The notes: generated from the letters alone by a model not told the origin. Counted from the first letter of the stretch, positions 13,100 through 23,050 are shown. The stretch: DNA of 64,000 nucleotides from Synchiropus splendidus (GCF_027744825.2 NC_071339.1:24429501-24493500), one strand, 5' to 3'. Translations and numbers: made by a program.

Positions 13100-15713
13100 A
13101 AACACTTCAGACAGCTTCGAATTTATGTGCACCTTCTAGAAAGACCCTTTCTGCTATAGTGGGAGGTGAACATTTCATGTTCTGAAGCTTCCCTGCGAAG
13201 TTGTGGCACAATGCGTAAAACGAGTTTTCAGCCTGAGATAAGGTGGGTTCCGAAACGCCAAACGTAAAAATGTTTATCACTTTGGAACAACACTTCAGAC
13301 AGCTTAGATTTGATGTGCAACTACTAGAAAGACCCTTTCTGCTATAGTGTTAGGTCAAAATTTCATGTTCTGAAGCTTCCCTGGAAAGTTATGGGACAAT
13401 ACAGAAAACAATTTTTCATCCTGAGATTAGGTCGATTCTGTAACTCCAAACATAAAAATGTTGATAACTTTCGAAAAACACTTCAGACAGCTTAGATTTG
13501 ATGTGCAACTTCTAGAAAGACCCTTTCTGCTATAGTGGGAGGTGAACATTTCATGTTCTGAAGCTTCCCTGAGAAGTTATGGCACAATGCTTAAAACGCG
13601 TTTTCAGCCTGAGATAAGGTCGATTTAGGAACCCCAAACATAAAAATGTTGATATCTGTGGAAAAACACTTCAGACAGCTTAGATTTGATTTTCAACGAC
13701 TAGAAAGACCCTTTCTGCTATAGTGGGAGGTGAACATTTCATGTTCTGAAGCTTCCCTGAGAAGTTAGGGCACAATGCGTAAAACGCGTTTTCAGGCTGA
13801 GATAAGGTCGATACGAAACGCCAAACATTAAAATGTTGATAACTTTGGAAAAACACTTCAGACTGCTTAGATTTGATGTGCAACTACTAGAAAAACCCTT
13901 TCTGCTATAGTCAGGGGTGAAAATTTCATGTTCTGAAGCTTCCCTGCAATGTTATGGCACAAAGAAAGAAACACGTTTTCAGCCTGAGATTAGGTGGGTT
14001 CTGAACGCCAAATATAAAAATGTTGATAACTTTGGAAAAACACTTCAGACAGCTTAGATTTGATGTGCACCTACTAGAAAGACCCTTTCTGCTATAGTGC
14101 GATGTGAAAATTTCATGTTCTGAAGCTTCCCTGCAAAGTTATAGCACAATGCAGAGAACGCGTTTTCAGCCTGAGATAAGGTGGGTTGCGGCACACCAAA
14201 CATAAAAATGTTGATAACTTTCGAAAAAACTCTTCAGACTGCTTTGATTTGATGTGCAACTATTAGAAAGATCCTGTCTGCTATAGTGGGAGGTGAAAAT
14301 TTCATGTTCTGAGGCTTCCCTGCAAAGTTATGGCACAATGCAGAAAACGCGTTTTCAGCCTGAGATAAGGTGGGTTCCGGAACGCCAAACATAAAAATTT
14401 TGATAACTTTCGGAAAACACTTCAGACAGATTAGATTTGAAGTGCAACTACTAGAGAGACCGTTTCTGCTATAGTGGCAATGAAAATTTCTTGTTCTGAA
14501 GCTTCCCAGAAAACTTATGGCAAAATGCAGAAAAAGCCTTTTCAGCCTGAGATAAGGTCGATTCCGGAACGCCAAACATAAGAATCTTGATAACTTTGGA
14601 AAAACACTTCAAACAGCTTAGATTTGATGTGCAACTACTAGAAAGACCCTTTCTGCTACAGTGGGAGGTGAAAACTTCTTGTTCTGAAGCTTCTCTGCAA
14701 AGTTATGGCGCCTTTTGAAAACACATTTTCAGCATGAGATAAGGTGGGTTCCGGAATGCCATACATAAAAATGTTGATAGCTTTGGAAAAACACTTCAGA
14801 CAGCTTAGATTTTAATGTGCAACTACTAGAAAGACCCTTTCTGCTATATTTGGAGGTGAACATTTCTTGTTCTGAAGCTTCCCTGAGAAGTTGTGGTACA
14901 ATGCAGAAAGCGCGTTTTCAGCCTGAGATAAGGTGGAATTCGGAACGCCAAACATAAAAATGTTGATAACTTTGGAAAAACACTTCAGACAGCTTGCATT
15001 TAATGTACATCTACTAGAAAAACCATTTCTGCTATAGTGGGAGGTGAAAATTTCAAGATCTGAGGCTTCCCCGAGAAGTTATGTCACAATGGAGAAAAGG
15101 TGTTTTCAGCCTGAGATGAAGTGGGTTTCGGAACGCCAAAAAGAAAAATGTTGATAACTTTGGAAAAACACTTCAGACAGCATAGATTTGATGTGCAACT
15201 AGTAATAATACCCTTTCTGCTATAGTGGGGGGTGAAAATTTCATGTTCTGAAGCTTCCCTGAGAAGTTATGGCACAACTCAGAAAACGCGTTTTCAGCCT
15301 GAGATAAGGTGGGTTTCGGAATACCAAACAATAAAAATGTTTATCTCTTTCGAAAAACACTTCAGACAGCTTAGATTTGATGTGCAACTACGAGAAAGAC
15401 CCTTTCTGCTATAGTGGGAGGTGAACATTTCGTGTTCTGTAGCTTCCCTGAGAAGTTATGGCACAATGCAGTAAACGCGTTTTCAGCCTGAGAAAAGGTG
15501 GGTTTCGGAACGCCAAACATAAAAATGTTGATAACTTTTGAAAAACACTTCAGACAGCTTAGATTTGATGTGCAACTACTACAAAGACCCTTTCTGCTAT
15601 AGTGGGAGCTGAAAATATCATGTTCTGAAGCTTCCCTGAGAAGTTATGGCACAATGCAGAAAACACGTTTTCAGATAAGGTGGTTCACGGAACGCCAAAC
15701 ATAAAAATGTTGT
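13100..15713 (+). repeat. Diverged left edge of the satellite array
   Basis: Units from about 13.1 kb rightward accumulate more substitutions and carry GTGAACATTTCATG and CCTGAGAAGTTATGG variants that are common in the right array at 42.8-47.9 kb. The last unit loses several bases inside its palindrome region (ACGTTTTCAGATAAGG near 15664). The array then stops at 15713, directly after CATAAAAATGTTG, where DIRS-related sequence begins. Decay toward an array edge is expected where unequal exchange is less effective. Confidence 0.8.
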
Positions 15714-15990
15714 GAAGTGGCACGAATAACTTTCCATACAGTGGGTCTTGGCGTCCCCCTTGGGCCCTCTCGTTGCCAAATCAGGTGCTTCGCTGCTCCG
15801 GCGACTACACAGGGGAACCAGACGCCATCCCGTCCATATTTGTACGGAGAACTCACCAGCGGAGACAAGTTTAGCCCATGACGAAGCACTGCGGAAGAGA
15901 AACACTTTATTGCACCAACAATACAAAAGCATCAGCGCTCCTGAAATTCGCTCAGCTCTGGAGGGTGGGGCCTGGTCCCCTTGATCGCAG
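15714..15990 (-). other. Probable terminal region of DIRS fragment A
   Basis: GC-richer sequence directly abutting the satellite. On the minus strand it contains a polyadenylation-like CAATAAAGTG near 15905-15915 and then about 190 bp to the satellite junction. DIRS elements end in inverted terminal repeats and make no target-site duplication, so this may be the element's 3' terminus. I could not match it to an inverted partner in the window, so the assignment rests on position. Confidence 0.4.
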
Positions 15991-16139
15991 GAAAAAGTTG
16001 GATTTAGATGAAGAGACCCTCCCCTCGGTCCGCAAACGATTCTCTGATCTCTTGGCCTCTTGAAGCAGCTACGTCCGACAAACAGAGATCTGCAAAAGTT
16101 AAGTCAGAAGCCCAGGAGGCTGTTTGGCAGAATTCTGCC

Positions 16140-16560
16140 AAAGAAACTCCTCTGAAGGCTCCTATGCATGATGCCTTTTATACCACCTGCCAGAGCCACC
16201 CACAGCTTATCTTTTTTCTTGAGGGCCTTGACTCCATTCAGACAAGCTCTCAGTGCCCTCACGGGACACACCTTTTGCAAGCGCCAGTGGTTCTCATCCG
16301 GGTGGAGGGGTAGTACAGAAAGCGTCTACTGAAAAATTGCTCACCTCAGAAGAGGCACAAACAAAATTGGGAAAAAAAGACTAATCGAGAAGGCACATAG
16401 TTGTCCAAACCCTCCTGATGGAGGCCAGGACCAGGAGGAGAGCTGCTTTGTAAGCCACCAGCTCCAAAGGAGCCTGATCAAGTGGCTCGAAGGGAGCTTC
16501 AGAGAAAGCCTTTAATACCAATTGAAGATCCCAATGGGGCAGATGCGTCTGGAGGTGGGA
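16140..16560 (-). pseudogene. Tyrosine recombinase, middle part (fragment A)
   Basis: Minus-strand translation gives APFEPLDQAPLELVAYKAAL followed by LLVLASIRRV, which resembles the central part of DIRS tyrosine recombinases just before and around the first catalytic Arg box. Stops and frame changes follow. The family integrates circular DIRS cDNA without an integrase of the retroviral type. No HxxR box or catalytic Tyr could be found downstream in this fragment, so the gene is dead. It corresponds to the region around 18150-18250 in element B but differs in sequence. Confidence 0.65.
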
Positions 16561-16591
16561 CTGAGTCTTCGAGATCCCTGCATGAACTGGA

Positions 16592-16860
16592 CTAGCAGTG
16601 GATGTTTACCCAATGGACAGCAGTCCACACCCATTGAGCATTATATGCTTTGAGTGTTGCGGGTGCTTTAGCATTTCGACTAGTGAACTGCGCCTCGGGG
16701 GGCAGAGGACTGCCTGCTAGCCTTGATGTAGCCGTGCTTTGAGGAGACGCCCCAGGATAGGCGGTCCCCTCATAATTTCTGCCCCCTGCTGCAGGAATGT
16801 TTGCAGGACTTGAACAGGTTGCAGCACTCCCTTGTGTGAGTGTGTGTGTGAGCACAGGTG
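16592..16860 (-). pseudogene. Tyrosine recombinase N-terminal core (fragment A)
   Basis: The minus strand encodes SRNAKAPATLKAYNAQW, the typical start of the SAM-like N-terminal DNA-binding domain in DIRS recombinases. Element B has the homologous QNAKAQSTIRAYNAKW at about 18500-18550. The frame then stops and does not connect openly to the middle part at 16140-16560. A short GT-rich run (about 16835-16853) interrupts the upstream sequence. It is a pseudogene fragment with no plausible product. Confidence 0.65.
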
Positions 16861-17220
16861 GCAGAGTTGCGCAGTCCAGAACACCTCCCGGGACTCTGGA
16901 ACACGTATGAGGTCATCTTGAGCACAAAGCTTAACCCCCAGCCTTGCAACGTGGCCTGACTTGAGAACCATCGGCAATTACCATGGCCGTCCATACTGGA
17001 CATCTGACTGGCACTGCCTGCTCCTTTGCCAGACGGCCGTCAAGGAGATGAACGTTTTGCTGCACTAAACCACCTGCAATGTCACCAGTGATGTTGCTTT
17101 GGTATGACGGAAGGTGGTGTGCCCAGAGTCCTGTCGATATATCGGATGGCCAGGGCGTCACACCGGACCGGCCTATGAGACTTCATACACCACCGCCACG
17201 CCCGGGGTCTATCCAGCCTG
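16861..17220. other. Unassigned DIRS-flanking sequence
   Basis: About 360 bp, GC-richer than the satellite, between the recombinase fragment of A and the terminal repeats of B. Open frames on the minus strand are short, and I recognise no domain in them. It is probably transposon-derived because of its position and composition. A GAATGAATGAATGAATG tetranucleotide run follows at about 17220-17236. Confidence 0.35.
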
Positions 17221-17243
17221 AATGAATGAATGAATGGGTTGTG

Positions 17244-17440
17244 AACAACCCCTCATTCATACACTCTGGGTGGCAGGAGCTGCCGCCTCGCCTTTGCCAC
17301 CTTAAGCTGATATACAAGGTGGCGTTAACAACCCCTCATTAGTGGTGTGTAACTTACACTGTGGATCAGCAGGAACTGTGTTGACCTCTTTTAGCCACCT
17401 TACGGCTGAAATAGAAAGTGGCATTAACAATCCTCCATAC
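17244..17440 (-). repeat. 83-99 bp direct repeats at the left end of DIRS B
   Basis: Two full units and the start of a third begin with AACAACCCCTCATT at 17244 and 17327 and AACAATCCTCCAT at 17426. Each full unit ends in GCCACCTTA, a variable ~20 bp and GTGGC(G/A)TT. Together they form a small tandem structure at the 3' side (minus-strand sense) of element B. The third unit's sequence is also present at the left end of element C near 25668. Terminal repeats of a DIRS-like element are the simplest reading, but an older unrelated minisatellite is possible. Confidence 0.5.
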
Positions 17441-17558
17441 AGATAGAGAAAACATTTACTGAGCCGCTACAGTCAGGCTTCTTGTCTGAGCTGAGCAAGA
17501 AAGAGATAGTTATGCAGGAATCTGGTGGATCTCAGGACGCTGCACACTCCACAACACT

Positions 17559-17919
17559 TTAATGAAGCAGATACTGGTGTCCCAGAGCCAGTGCTGTGAA
17601 TGAGGGCCTACTGGTCGCAGGGTTCGGCTGCTCCTGAAGACAGAATGACATGAGGGAAGGAGGATGCTGACACATTAGACAAATAGTGGTCAGCAAAAGT
17701 AGAGATTGATGACCAAAAACGCTGCCAGGCAGATTTCTGCCAGAGATACACCCTTGAAGCAGCAACAGATGTTTCCAGGCCTCTGGTCGAGTGTGCTCTC
17801 AGGGATTCGGGTGCCTGTTTTCCTGCTGTCTCATAGGCTTTCATGATGGCAATTCCAAGCCAATGTGACAACCTGTGAGGGGACAGCGCCTGCCCCTTCT
17901 TACCACCTGCGACAGACAC
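17559..17919 (-). pseudogene. Tyrosine recombinase C-terminal catalytic part (DIRS B)
   Basis: The minus-strand frame contains GKKGQALSPHRLSHWL, PESLRAHSTRG with the HxxR catalytic box (HSTR), and TFADHYLSNVSASS, where the Tyr fits the nucleophile position of DIRS recombinases. Compared with copy C, the segment after HSTRG is disturbed (ETSVAASRVYLWQKSAW replaces ATYVAAFKGVSRKAASW), showing frameshift-type damage. It is separated from the N-terminal part at 18005-18607 by frame breaks, so no continuous recombinase can be made. Confidence 0.8.
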
Positions 17920-18004
17920 CCACAGACTGTCCGTCTTTCTGAAGGGTGGGACTCGATCCAGTTAAGCTTTTAGCGCTCTAACCGGACACATTTTGTGTAA
18001 ACGC

Positions 18005-18607
18005 TCATGCACCTCTTTTGAATGGGTAGGAGAGCAGAAAGTTTTTACTGACAAGAAGTTTATACTGAAGAAGAAGAGAGACATTTAGGTGCAAAGGCAG
18101 GGTTGGGTCTAAGTGATACCGCCGAGTCATCGTCACCAAAAGAGATGCAATCAGGGCTGATCGAAAAAGCGCTTCTAGCTCCTGGGAGACCTGATCAAGT
18201 GGCTCAAAAGGGGCTTCAGAGAGTGAATTGAGTACCAGCTGCAGGTCCCAGTACTGACATAACGGTCTTGTGGTTGGTCTAAGCCTTTTCACTCCTCTCA
18301 TGAAACGGCTCACTAGACGATGCTCGCAGACGGGGTGGCCGTCCAGACCATTGTGTAGCATGGAAAGGGCTGCTACATAAACCTGTAATGTAGCGCTGCT
18401 CCAAGCTTCATTAACCAGATGCTGGAGAAAAGAGAGGATGAGAGGAACAGGTGCCGATTCTGGGGAGGCTGACTGGGTTCCACACCACCGGGAAAAAAAT
18501 GTCCATTTAGCATTGTATGCTCTGATGGTTGACTGAGCTTTAGCGTTCTGAAGAGTCAATTGGACATCAGGGGGGAAGTGACTGATTGTTAACCCTGGCG
18601 AACCCAA
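18005..18607 (-). pseudogene. Tyrosine recombinase N-terminal and central part (DIRS B)
   Basis: A 200-codon open stretch on the minus strand. Residues about 15-35 include QNAKAQSTIRAYNAKW and residues 50-85 include LILSFLQHLVNEAWSSATLQ, together the helical N-terminal DNA-binding domain. FMRGVKRLRPTTRPLCQYWD and SEAPFEPLDQVSQELE follow, leading to the catalytic domain. The first catalytic Arg region, expected as an AKRVGEL-like box, is lost: after ALIASLLVT the frame becomes unrelated, indicating a deletion or frameshift. The DIRS recombinase would join circular cDNA to a target. This copy cannot. The start shown is only the first Met of the open stretch. Confidence 0.85.
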
Positions 18608-18638
18608 ACCTTGAGGGGTCCTAGTATTGGGGGAGACC

Positions 18639-18992
18639 TCAGGGTTCCTGATGCTTGCAGAAGCGCTGACTTCGATGGAGGGAAGTCCCGAGGCCTTTGA
18701 TCCGCATCTGACTCATCTCCGGATACCAGATGGAGCTGGGGCTGTCTAGAGCCACGAGAATCATTCTCACTCTCCGCAGTTGAATTCCCCTCATCAGACA
18801 TAGAATAAGGCAAGGAGGAGGAAAGGCGTACAGGAGGCCTTTTGGCCACCTTGGATGAGCCAGGGCGTCCATTCCCAGTGGAGGGTCGTCGGATCTAGGG
18901 AGAGAGAACCAGAGAGGACATTTGAAGTTCTCTCTGCTCGCAAAGAGATCAGCCACTGGGTGGCCGAAAAACTCCCAGATCATATTTGCCAT
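18639..18992 (-). pseudogene. C-terminal extension of the DIRS B polyprotein after RNase H
   Basis: The minus-strand frame reads WEFFGHPVADLFASRENFKC, then CPLWFSLPRSDDPPLGMDAL and WPKGLLYAFPP. This segment is widespread after the RNase H domain in fish DIRS and Ty3-like polyproteins; its own function is not known to me. A frame change follows at LCLMRGIQLRR. It lies about 30 bp upstream of the recombinase N-terminal frame, as expected for the compact DIRS arrangement. Confidence 0.75.
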
Positions 18993-19435
18993 ATCCTGAG
19001 ATAAACTTCATTCATCTGGCAGTGGTCTCCAAGATAATCCATCTGCTGCCACATTGTCTACACCTGGCACATGCAGAGCCTCCAATGACGCTAAATGTAC
19101 ATCAGCCCAGAGCCAAATCTTTCTGGCCAGGTTTTATAACGCAGACGTCCTCACCCTACGCTGGCGGTTGATATAGGCCACGGTGGAAGAGCTGTCTGAT
19201 CTCACCATAACGTGGTTCCCACTTAGATAAGGAGATAGAGCCACCAACACCTTAAAAACTGCCAACAGCTCCAGCAGGTTAATGTGACGACCTTCGGAAC
19301 TGCTCCAGATCCCGCTGATGCAGATCTGATCCAGGTGGCCTCCCCCGCCTGACTGTCTGTAAAGACTTGTAGGACTTGCTGGATCCTGAAAAGCGCGCTG
19401 AGTCCCAGTAAGAGCACGACCTTCCTGGTGGTCAT
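18993..19435 (-). pseudogene. RNase H domain (DIRS B)
   Basis: Minus strand. The domain starts with LQVFTD, containing the first catalytic Asp, but shifts frame at once: the expected ASLSGWGGHLDQ seen in copy C reads as SQAGEATWIRS here. LLELLA-type sequence is recoverable in another frame near 19260. At about 19000-19060 HVPGVDNVAADGLSW matches the end of RNase H domains, including the last catalytic Asp of the AAD box. A stop lies between these parts. RNase H would remove the RNA strand during reverse transcription; this copy is dead. Confidence 0.75.
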
Positions 19436-19473
19436 GCTGGACTCAGTCTCGGGTCAGGCCCGAGACCCGAGAC

Positions 19474-20032
19474 TCAAGATTTGTGTTCTGATCTCTGGTC
19501 TCGAGTCAGGTGAGGGTGCAGGCCGCCAAACCACTTCTGAAGGCCTTGCATGTTGAGCAGACCCAGCCGGACAAAGGCGTGGGACGCTGCCTCAATAGCG
19601 CGATGTGGTCCAACACCAAGCTGGTGTGCGCTCATGACTCCTGTTTGGACCTGGCTAGAATCAACCAGTACTCCAAGTACGTCCACACTACAGACCGTGT
19701 TGTGGAAGTAGGAGTCTGCAAGATCTATGGAAGTCATCGCCTCTCACACTCTGACACACTCCAGGAGTCTCCTGGTAGTCCGTAACCGCTGTCTGGTCAT
19801 GAATTGGTTTAGGAGACTGAGGTCCAGAACAGGTCTCCACTCTCCTGTCCAGAAAGTACCTGGAGTAAAACCCAGCGTAGGTGGATCGCTTTGGCACTAG
19901 CTCGATTACTTCCTTTGACAGGAGAGCGCGGTCCTCCTCCATCAGACATGACCGCTGGTTCTCTGAGTTCACCCAGATCCACGTGGTGTCGCAGAACCTC
20001 GGGGTTGACTGTGAAACTGAAGGGCGTGTCAA
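19474..20032 (-). pseudogene. Reverse transcriptase (DIRS B), active site lost and core deleted
   Basis: Minus-strand pieces in order: VPKRSTYAGFYSRYFL (fingers), SIDLADSYFHN (motif A, 19699-19735), then a deletion of about 120 bp compared with copy C, and finally YLEYWLILARSKQES at 19635-19679 in place of the Y(I/L)DDW active site. The catalytic Asp pair is therefore Glu-Tyr (19668-19679). The region between motif A and the active site, kept in C, is replaced by a short filler. This enzyme would copy element RNA into cDNA; it is non-functional here. Confidence 0.85.
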
Positions 20033-20629
20033 TGACGAGTGTCTTCTCGATCCATATGGGCAGGTGAGGAGACAGGCGCTTTAAATTCGGCGAGCTGAGC
20101 ACTGGAGCGGACCCGGCCTCCGGGGCGGGTCCAGGACAAAAGGGTCGTCGGTACTCAGCGCACACTCCTCTGGGCACTTCAAGTCCCGCTGGTTCTTCAA
20201 AAACAGACTCGCTTTTGTCAGTTGATCCTTCAGAGGAAGTAGGGCCCCCAAACTTGCAGTGTACCTTGATCTGACTCTGCAATTCTCCAAAGATGGAGAC
20301 CCGAGGGACCGGCCCAATCATCTACAGAAAGAGATGACTGTAGATGATGATGTCCTACTTGCCTCTGAGAGGTTTGGAGGGCTGCAGAGAACAGAATCAC
20401 AGGCCAATTGAGACTCTCCTGACTTTTGGCTAGAACCGGGATCTGTTGAGAGATGGGAAAGAGTTATTTGACGCATCTGCTTCTTATTGTGGCGAAGCTG
20501 AGGAAAAACATAACTTCTTGGCTCCAGGAACTTCCCTGTCTCCTGACACGATGTCAAACCAAAACACATTTTTGAAGCCTGAGTTCGCACTGACTGGAAC
20601 CGGAAGAGAAGAAACAGACCCGATACCAA
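20033..20629 (-). pseudogene. Unrecognised upstream coding region (DIRS B)
   Basis: Open frames on the minus strand upstream of reverse transcriptase contain CDSVLCSPPNLSEASRTSSS, LFLKNQRDLKCPEECALSTD and DPFVLDPPRR. All have close counterparts in copy C (27454-27792), so the region was coding in the ancestor and may be the end of a gag-like gene or the spacer region of the polyprotein. I recognise no named domain, zinc knuckle or catalytic motif. Frames change at about 20320 and 20080. Confidence 0.55.
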
Positions 20630-20640
20630 AGTAGTGCATC

Positions 20641-21501
20641 TTATTTTTTATTCAAGTTAGACTTTGGTTCAGATGCATACTTTTTGATACAAAGTTTTCT
20701 TCGTTTTTTTGGAGGGAGCAGAGGTGAGAGCAGCCGGCTGGTCTCTCCAAGAGGAGCAGCGATGATCAGTGCGGCTATGATCCAGACGGCTGGGCTCACC
20801 CCGCCCCTTTGAACAGCGACAGTGTTCCACCCCGGCGGCGGCTGTGTGTGGAGGAGGCGCCGCAAGCACAGCACCACGTCGACGGACTGTTGAATCTCCA
20901 AAATCTCTGGTGGAGTGACAGAGGTTCTGCGATGGATGAGCCTGTCAACGGAGCTCATAAAGAGTGCGATGATGTTCTCAAGCGCTATGAACTGGTTGCT
21001 GATGGCGTAGACACCAGTCCACTGTGCTATGGTGACTCTGTTAGAGCCAGCTGGGATGATTGGTTACTCCTCAAGGGGGAGGTCGAGTATCGCGCATCGC
21101 GCATGACGGCTAACTGAGCGGGAACGTTGCGCCGCCAATCCAAACCCTCCACCAGGCAGTAAGCTCCGTACCTGACCAAGTGCGGTCCTAGTTCTAGTGG
21201 AGTGTCAGAACCGCGCTGGGAATAGAATGGATTTCTTCCAGTTGTGGGCAGACAACATGCTGTCGTGACTTTTGTGTAGTCTCGCTGTCCAACTCCAGCA
21301 GGCCGTTAGTGAAGTGAGATGATTCTTGACCTGGCGGAGGAGAGAGAGCTCAACTTCGATACGACAGGCAGCGAATGAAATGAGGCGCAGGAGAAGATCA
21401 AGCGGGAACGTGCCTGACTCCACCACCCGGAACTCAGCCAACTCTGGGAACAGAGTCTCCGGATCCACCTCGTAGCAGGGCCTGGCTCTTGTCAAACTCA
21501 T
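20641..21501 (-). pseudogene. Possible gag-like first coding region (DIRS B)
   Basis: The minus-strand frame starting at 21501 reads MSLTRAR, CYEVDPETLFPELAEF, then RIEVELSLLRQVKNH. Further on (20958) comes RTSVTPPEILEIQQSVDVV. Both pieces recur in copy C (28992 and 28637) at corresponding places, with conserved residues. Position at the 5' side of the element suggests a gag-like protein, but I cannot identify it by motif. About 120 bp present here (21118-21232) are absent from C. Stops separate the two pieces. Confidence 0.5.
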
Positions 21502-21565
21502 CCCATGGCTTGGAAGCAGGAAATGTGGAACGGTTCGGCTGCTTGAAGGCCAGTCGCAGCACCCT

Positions 21566-21984
21566 ATTCAAAGAGGTTTAGAGTTGAATATAATAGAAAT
21601 AGTGTTTTTTCCTATAGTTGCAGGTGAAATTTTCATGTTCTGAGCCATCCCTGAGCAGTCAGCGAACAGTGCAGAAAACGCGCTTTCAGCCCGAGAGAAG
21701 ATGGGTTTCGGACAGGCAAAAATAAAAATGTCTCTTTGAAAACAGTTCAGAAAGTTTAATTTAGTGCTCAATATACAAGAAATAGTCTTTTCCCTATAGG
21801 TACAGTTGATATTTTCACTGTTCTTAGCCTATTCTGATCAGTGTGTGAACAGTGCAGAAAACGCGTTTTCAGGTCGAGTGACGGTGGTTTACAGACCGAC
21901 AAACTGAAAAAACTGATCTGAAAACACTTCAGACAAGTTGAATTAGATCCGCACCTATTAGAAAGATCCCTTCTACTATAGTGG
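21566..21984 (+). repeat. Two diverged satellite units right of DIRS B
   Basis: About 2.2 units of the 188-bp satellite, much more diverged than the main array. Recognisable boxes are GAAATTTTCATGTTCTGAG, GTGCAGAAAACGCGCTTTC, AACGCGTTTTCAGG and TTAGAAAGATCCC. Orientation is the same as in the main array. The block starts in unit phase about 17-20 bp after the point where the left array stops at 15713, so it looks like the continuation of that array across the DIRS insertion. Confidence 0.85.
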
Positions 21985-22002
21985 TGTGCTGCCCTACGGT
22001 GG

Positions 22003-22006
<4 letters not shown>

Positions 22007-22037
<31 letters not shown>
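22007..22037. repeat. (GT)n microsatellite
   Basis: An uninterrupted run of about 15 GT dinucleotides, just after the diverged satellite ends at CTATAGTGG. It lies at the start of an unrecognised stretch. Confidence 0.97.
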
Positions 22038-22038
<1 letters not shown>

Positions 22039-23050
22039 AAGTGTATATGAAATGCAGCCCAAATTTGGAGTCCAGCTACACCACCTTGGGAATTTCACCC
22101 AAAGAATAATAACTAAGGACACGCAGGTCCGCTTACTCGGGAGACATGAGACAGGGTTCCAATTGCATATTAATAAGTATAGATACTTTATTAATACAAA
22201 TGATTCTAAAATCCAACAATCAAAAATAAAAGTAACAAGAATATTGTAGATCTGGGACTTACTGGGATGGGGGACACCCTCTACGGCAGGTCCAACCACA
22301 CAATAAACTGATGAACCCGAACAAACGCATCCAAGCCGCACAAACATGCAAACGTGTCCCCAACAGCACAGGACACGATAAAATTAACCGCCACCAGGTC
22401 ACCTACACCACCGGGCCCAGCAGCTACAAGAAGAGTGTCAATGGCAGACCGGGTCAGAGACACAAAGAAAACAAAATACGTGAAAGAAAATAACAGACTA
22501 ACTCAATAATGAACTAACAAGAAAACGAATATCAGACACCACCCAGAGTTAACGAATCACAAAAGAAAAGAAACAAAATCAAAAAGAGAACGGACTCGAC
22601 CAAAAAGGGAAGAGGAAAAGACAAACAAACAAAACTATACAAAACCGTTCAAGAACTGTTCAACACATAACTGTACAAAACAGTGCGTCACGAAACAGAA
22701 GAAAACAACGGGGTACAAAACAGAACAAAACAATCCAAGTGCTGCGTCACTATATTGTTCGTCTCTTACCACACACACGACGATGCACCTGCCCAAACGC
22801 AGGGCGATAGAGGACGCAGCGCAGCTACCGGCAACGCATCTATACATGTAAAACCCGCCAGGAGCTTCACTAAAGTCCAAATCAGGAGGATGGGGGAGAA
22901 CGACAGCTTACCAGCCATACCTGCGACAGCGATCACACCAGCATCGCCACGATCAAACTTACGCACCAACAAACTCCAGCCACTTTTCTGTGCTGACAGC
23001 CGGCTTACAGGACCAAAACCAGCAGTCCGGAAGGGGAGAAAGAGAGAGAC
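22038..23050. other. Unrecognised stretch, possibly LTR-related
   Basis: About 1 kb with no convincing coding region. On the minus strand an AATAAA (22187-22192) lies in an imperfect inverted repeat around 22169-22197 (ATTAATAAGTAT and ATACTTTATTAAT). Next to it is a stretch containing GGGTGAAATTCCCAAGG (minus strand), which by its look could belong to an LTR. From about 22480 to 22700 the plus strand is A-rich and C-poor. Open frames of 60-123 codons here show no domain and overlap on both strands. The LTR idea is weak inference. Confidence 0.3.

Larger units (their letters stand above)
1..13100 (+). repeat. Outer satellite subfamily, left part
   Basis: Units here often carry GAAATACCCTTTCTGC instead of GAAAGACCC, GGGAGGAGAAAATTTC followed by GAAGTCTCCCTGC, or AAAATATGTAAAACGCG. 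The same variants reappear at about 58.8-64 kb. I did not see the GAAGTCTCCC and AAAATATGTAAAACG forms between 32.7 and 58.8 kb. The right boundary is approximate: GTGAACATTTCATG variants, typical of the inner array, begin near 13.15 kb. The division was made by eye from diagnostic variants, not from a computed tree. Confidence 0.6.
1..15713 (+). repeat. 188-bp satellite array, left block
   Basis: About 83 head-to-tail copies of a 188-bp unit. Landmarks in order are GTTGATAACTTTGG, CACTTCAGACAGCTTAG, CTACTAGAAAGACCC, CTATAGTGGGAGG, TTTCATGTTCTGAAGCTTCC, AAAGTTATGGCACAATGC, the palindrome GAAAACGCGTTTTC, CAGCCTGAGATAAGG and GGAACGCCAAACATAAAAA. Spacing was checked by recurring landmarks, for example at 4626 and 6506, which lie 10 x 188 apart. 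All copies have the same orientation. Most units carry a HindIII site (AAGCTT) and an MluI site (ACGCGT). The 188-bp length is close to a nucleosome repeat, as in many centromeric or pericentromeric satellites, but a centromeric role is inference. Short open frames on both strands are by-products of the repeat. Confidence 0.98.
15714..17210 (-). mobile_element. DIRS-like retrotransposon fragment A (3' part)
   Basis: A decayed fragment of a tyrosine-recombinase retrotransposon, read on the minus strand. It holds pieces of a recombinase gene (16140-16860) and a possible terminal region (15714-15990). Its recombinase sequence differs clearly from the copies in B and C, so it probably represents another family. 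The right part (16860-17210) has no recognisable domain. The boundary with element B near 17210-17244 is approximate. I see no reverse transcriptase in this fragment. Confidence 0.65.
17244..21565 (-). mobile_element. DIRS-like retrotransposon relic B
   Basis: A decayed but nearly collinear DIRS-type retrotransposon on the minus strand. From high to low coordinates it shows two upstream coding regions of unknown role, reverse transcriptase (19474-20032), RNase H and its C-terminal extension (18639-19435), and tyrosine recombinase (17559-18607). This is the order expected of DIRS elements, which integrate by a tyrosine recombinase and leave no target-site duplication. Frameshifts, stops and deletions break every gene. 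It is homologous to element C along most of its length. Its right end joins diverged satellite at about 21566. Confidence 0.85.

Noticed and set aside
15748..16313. Plus-strand open frames within DIRS fragment A
   Set aside because: They lie opposite the minus-strand recombinase fragments and have no recognisable domain.
19510..20084. Plus-strand open frames within DIRS B (and the similar ones at 27300-27659 in C)
   Set aside because: They are antisense shadows of the reverse transcriptase and upstream coding regions.
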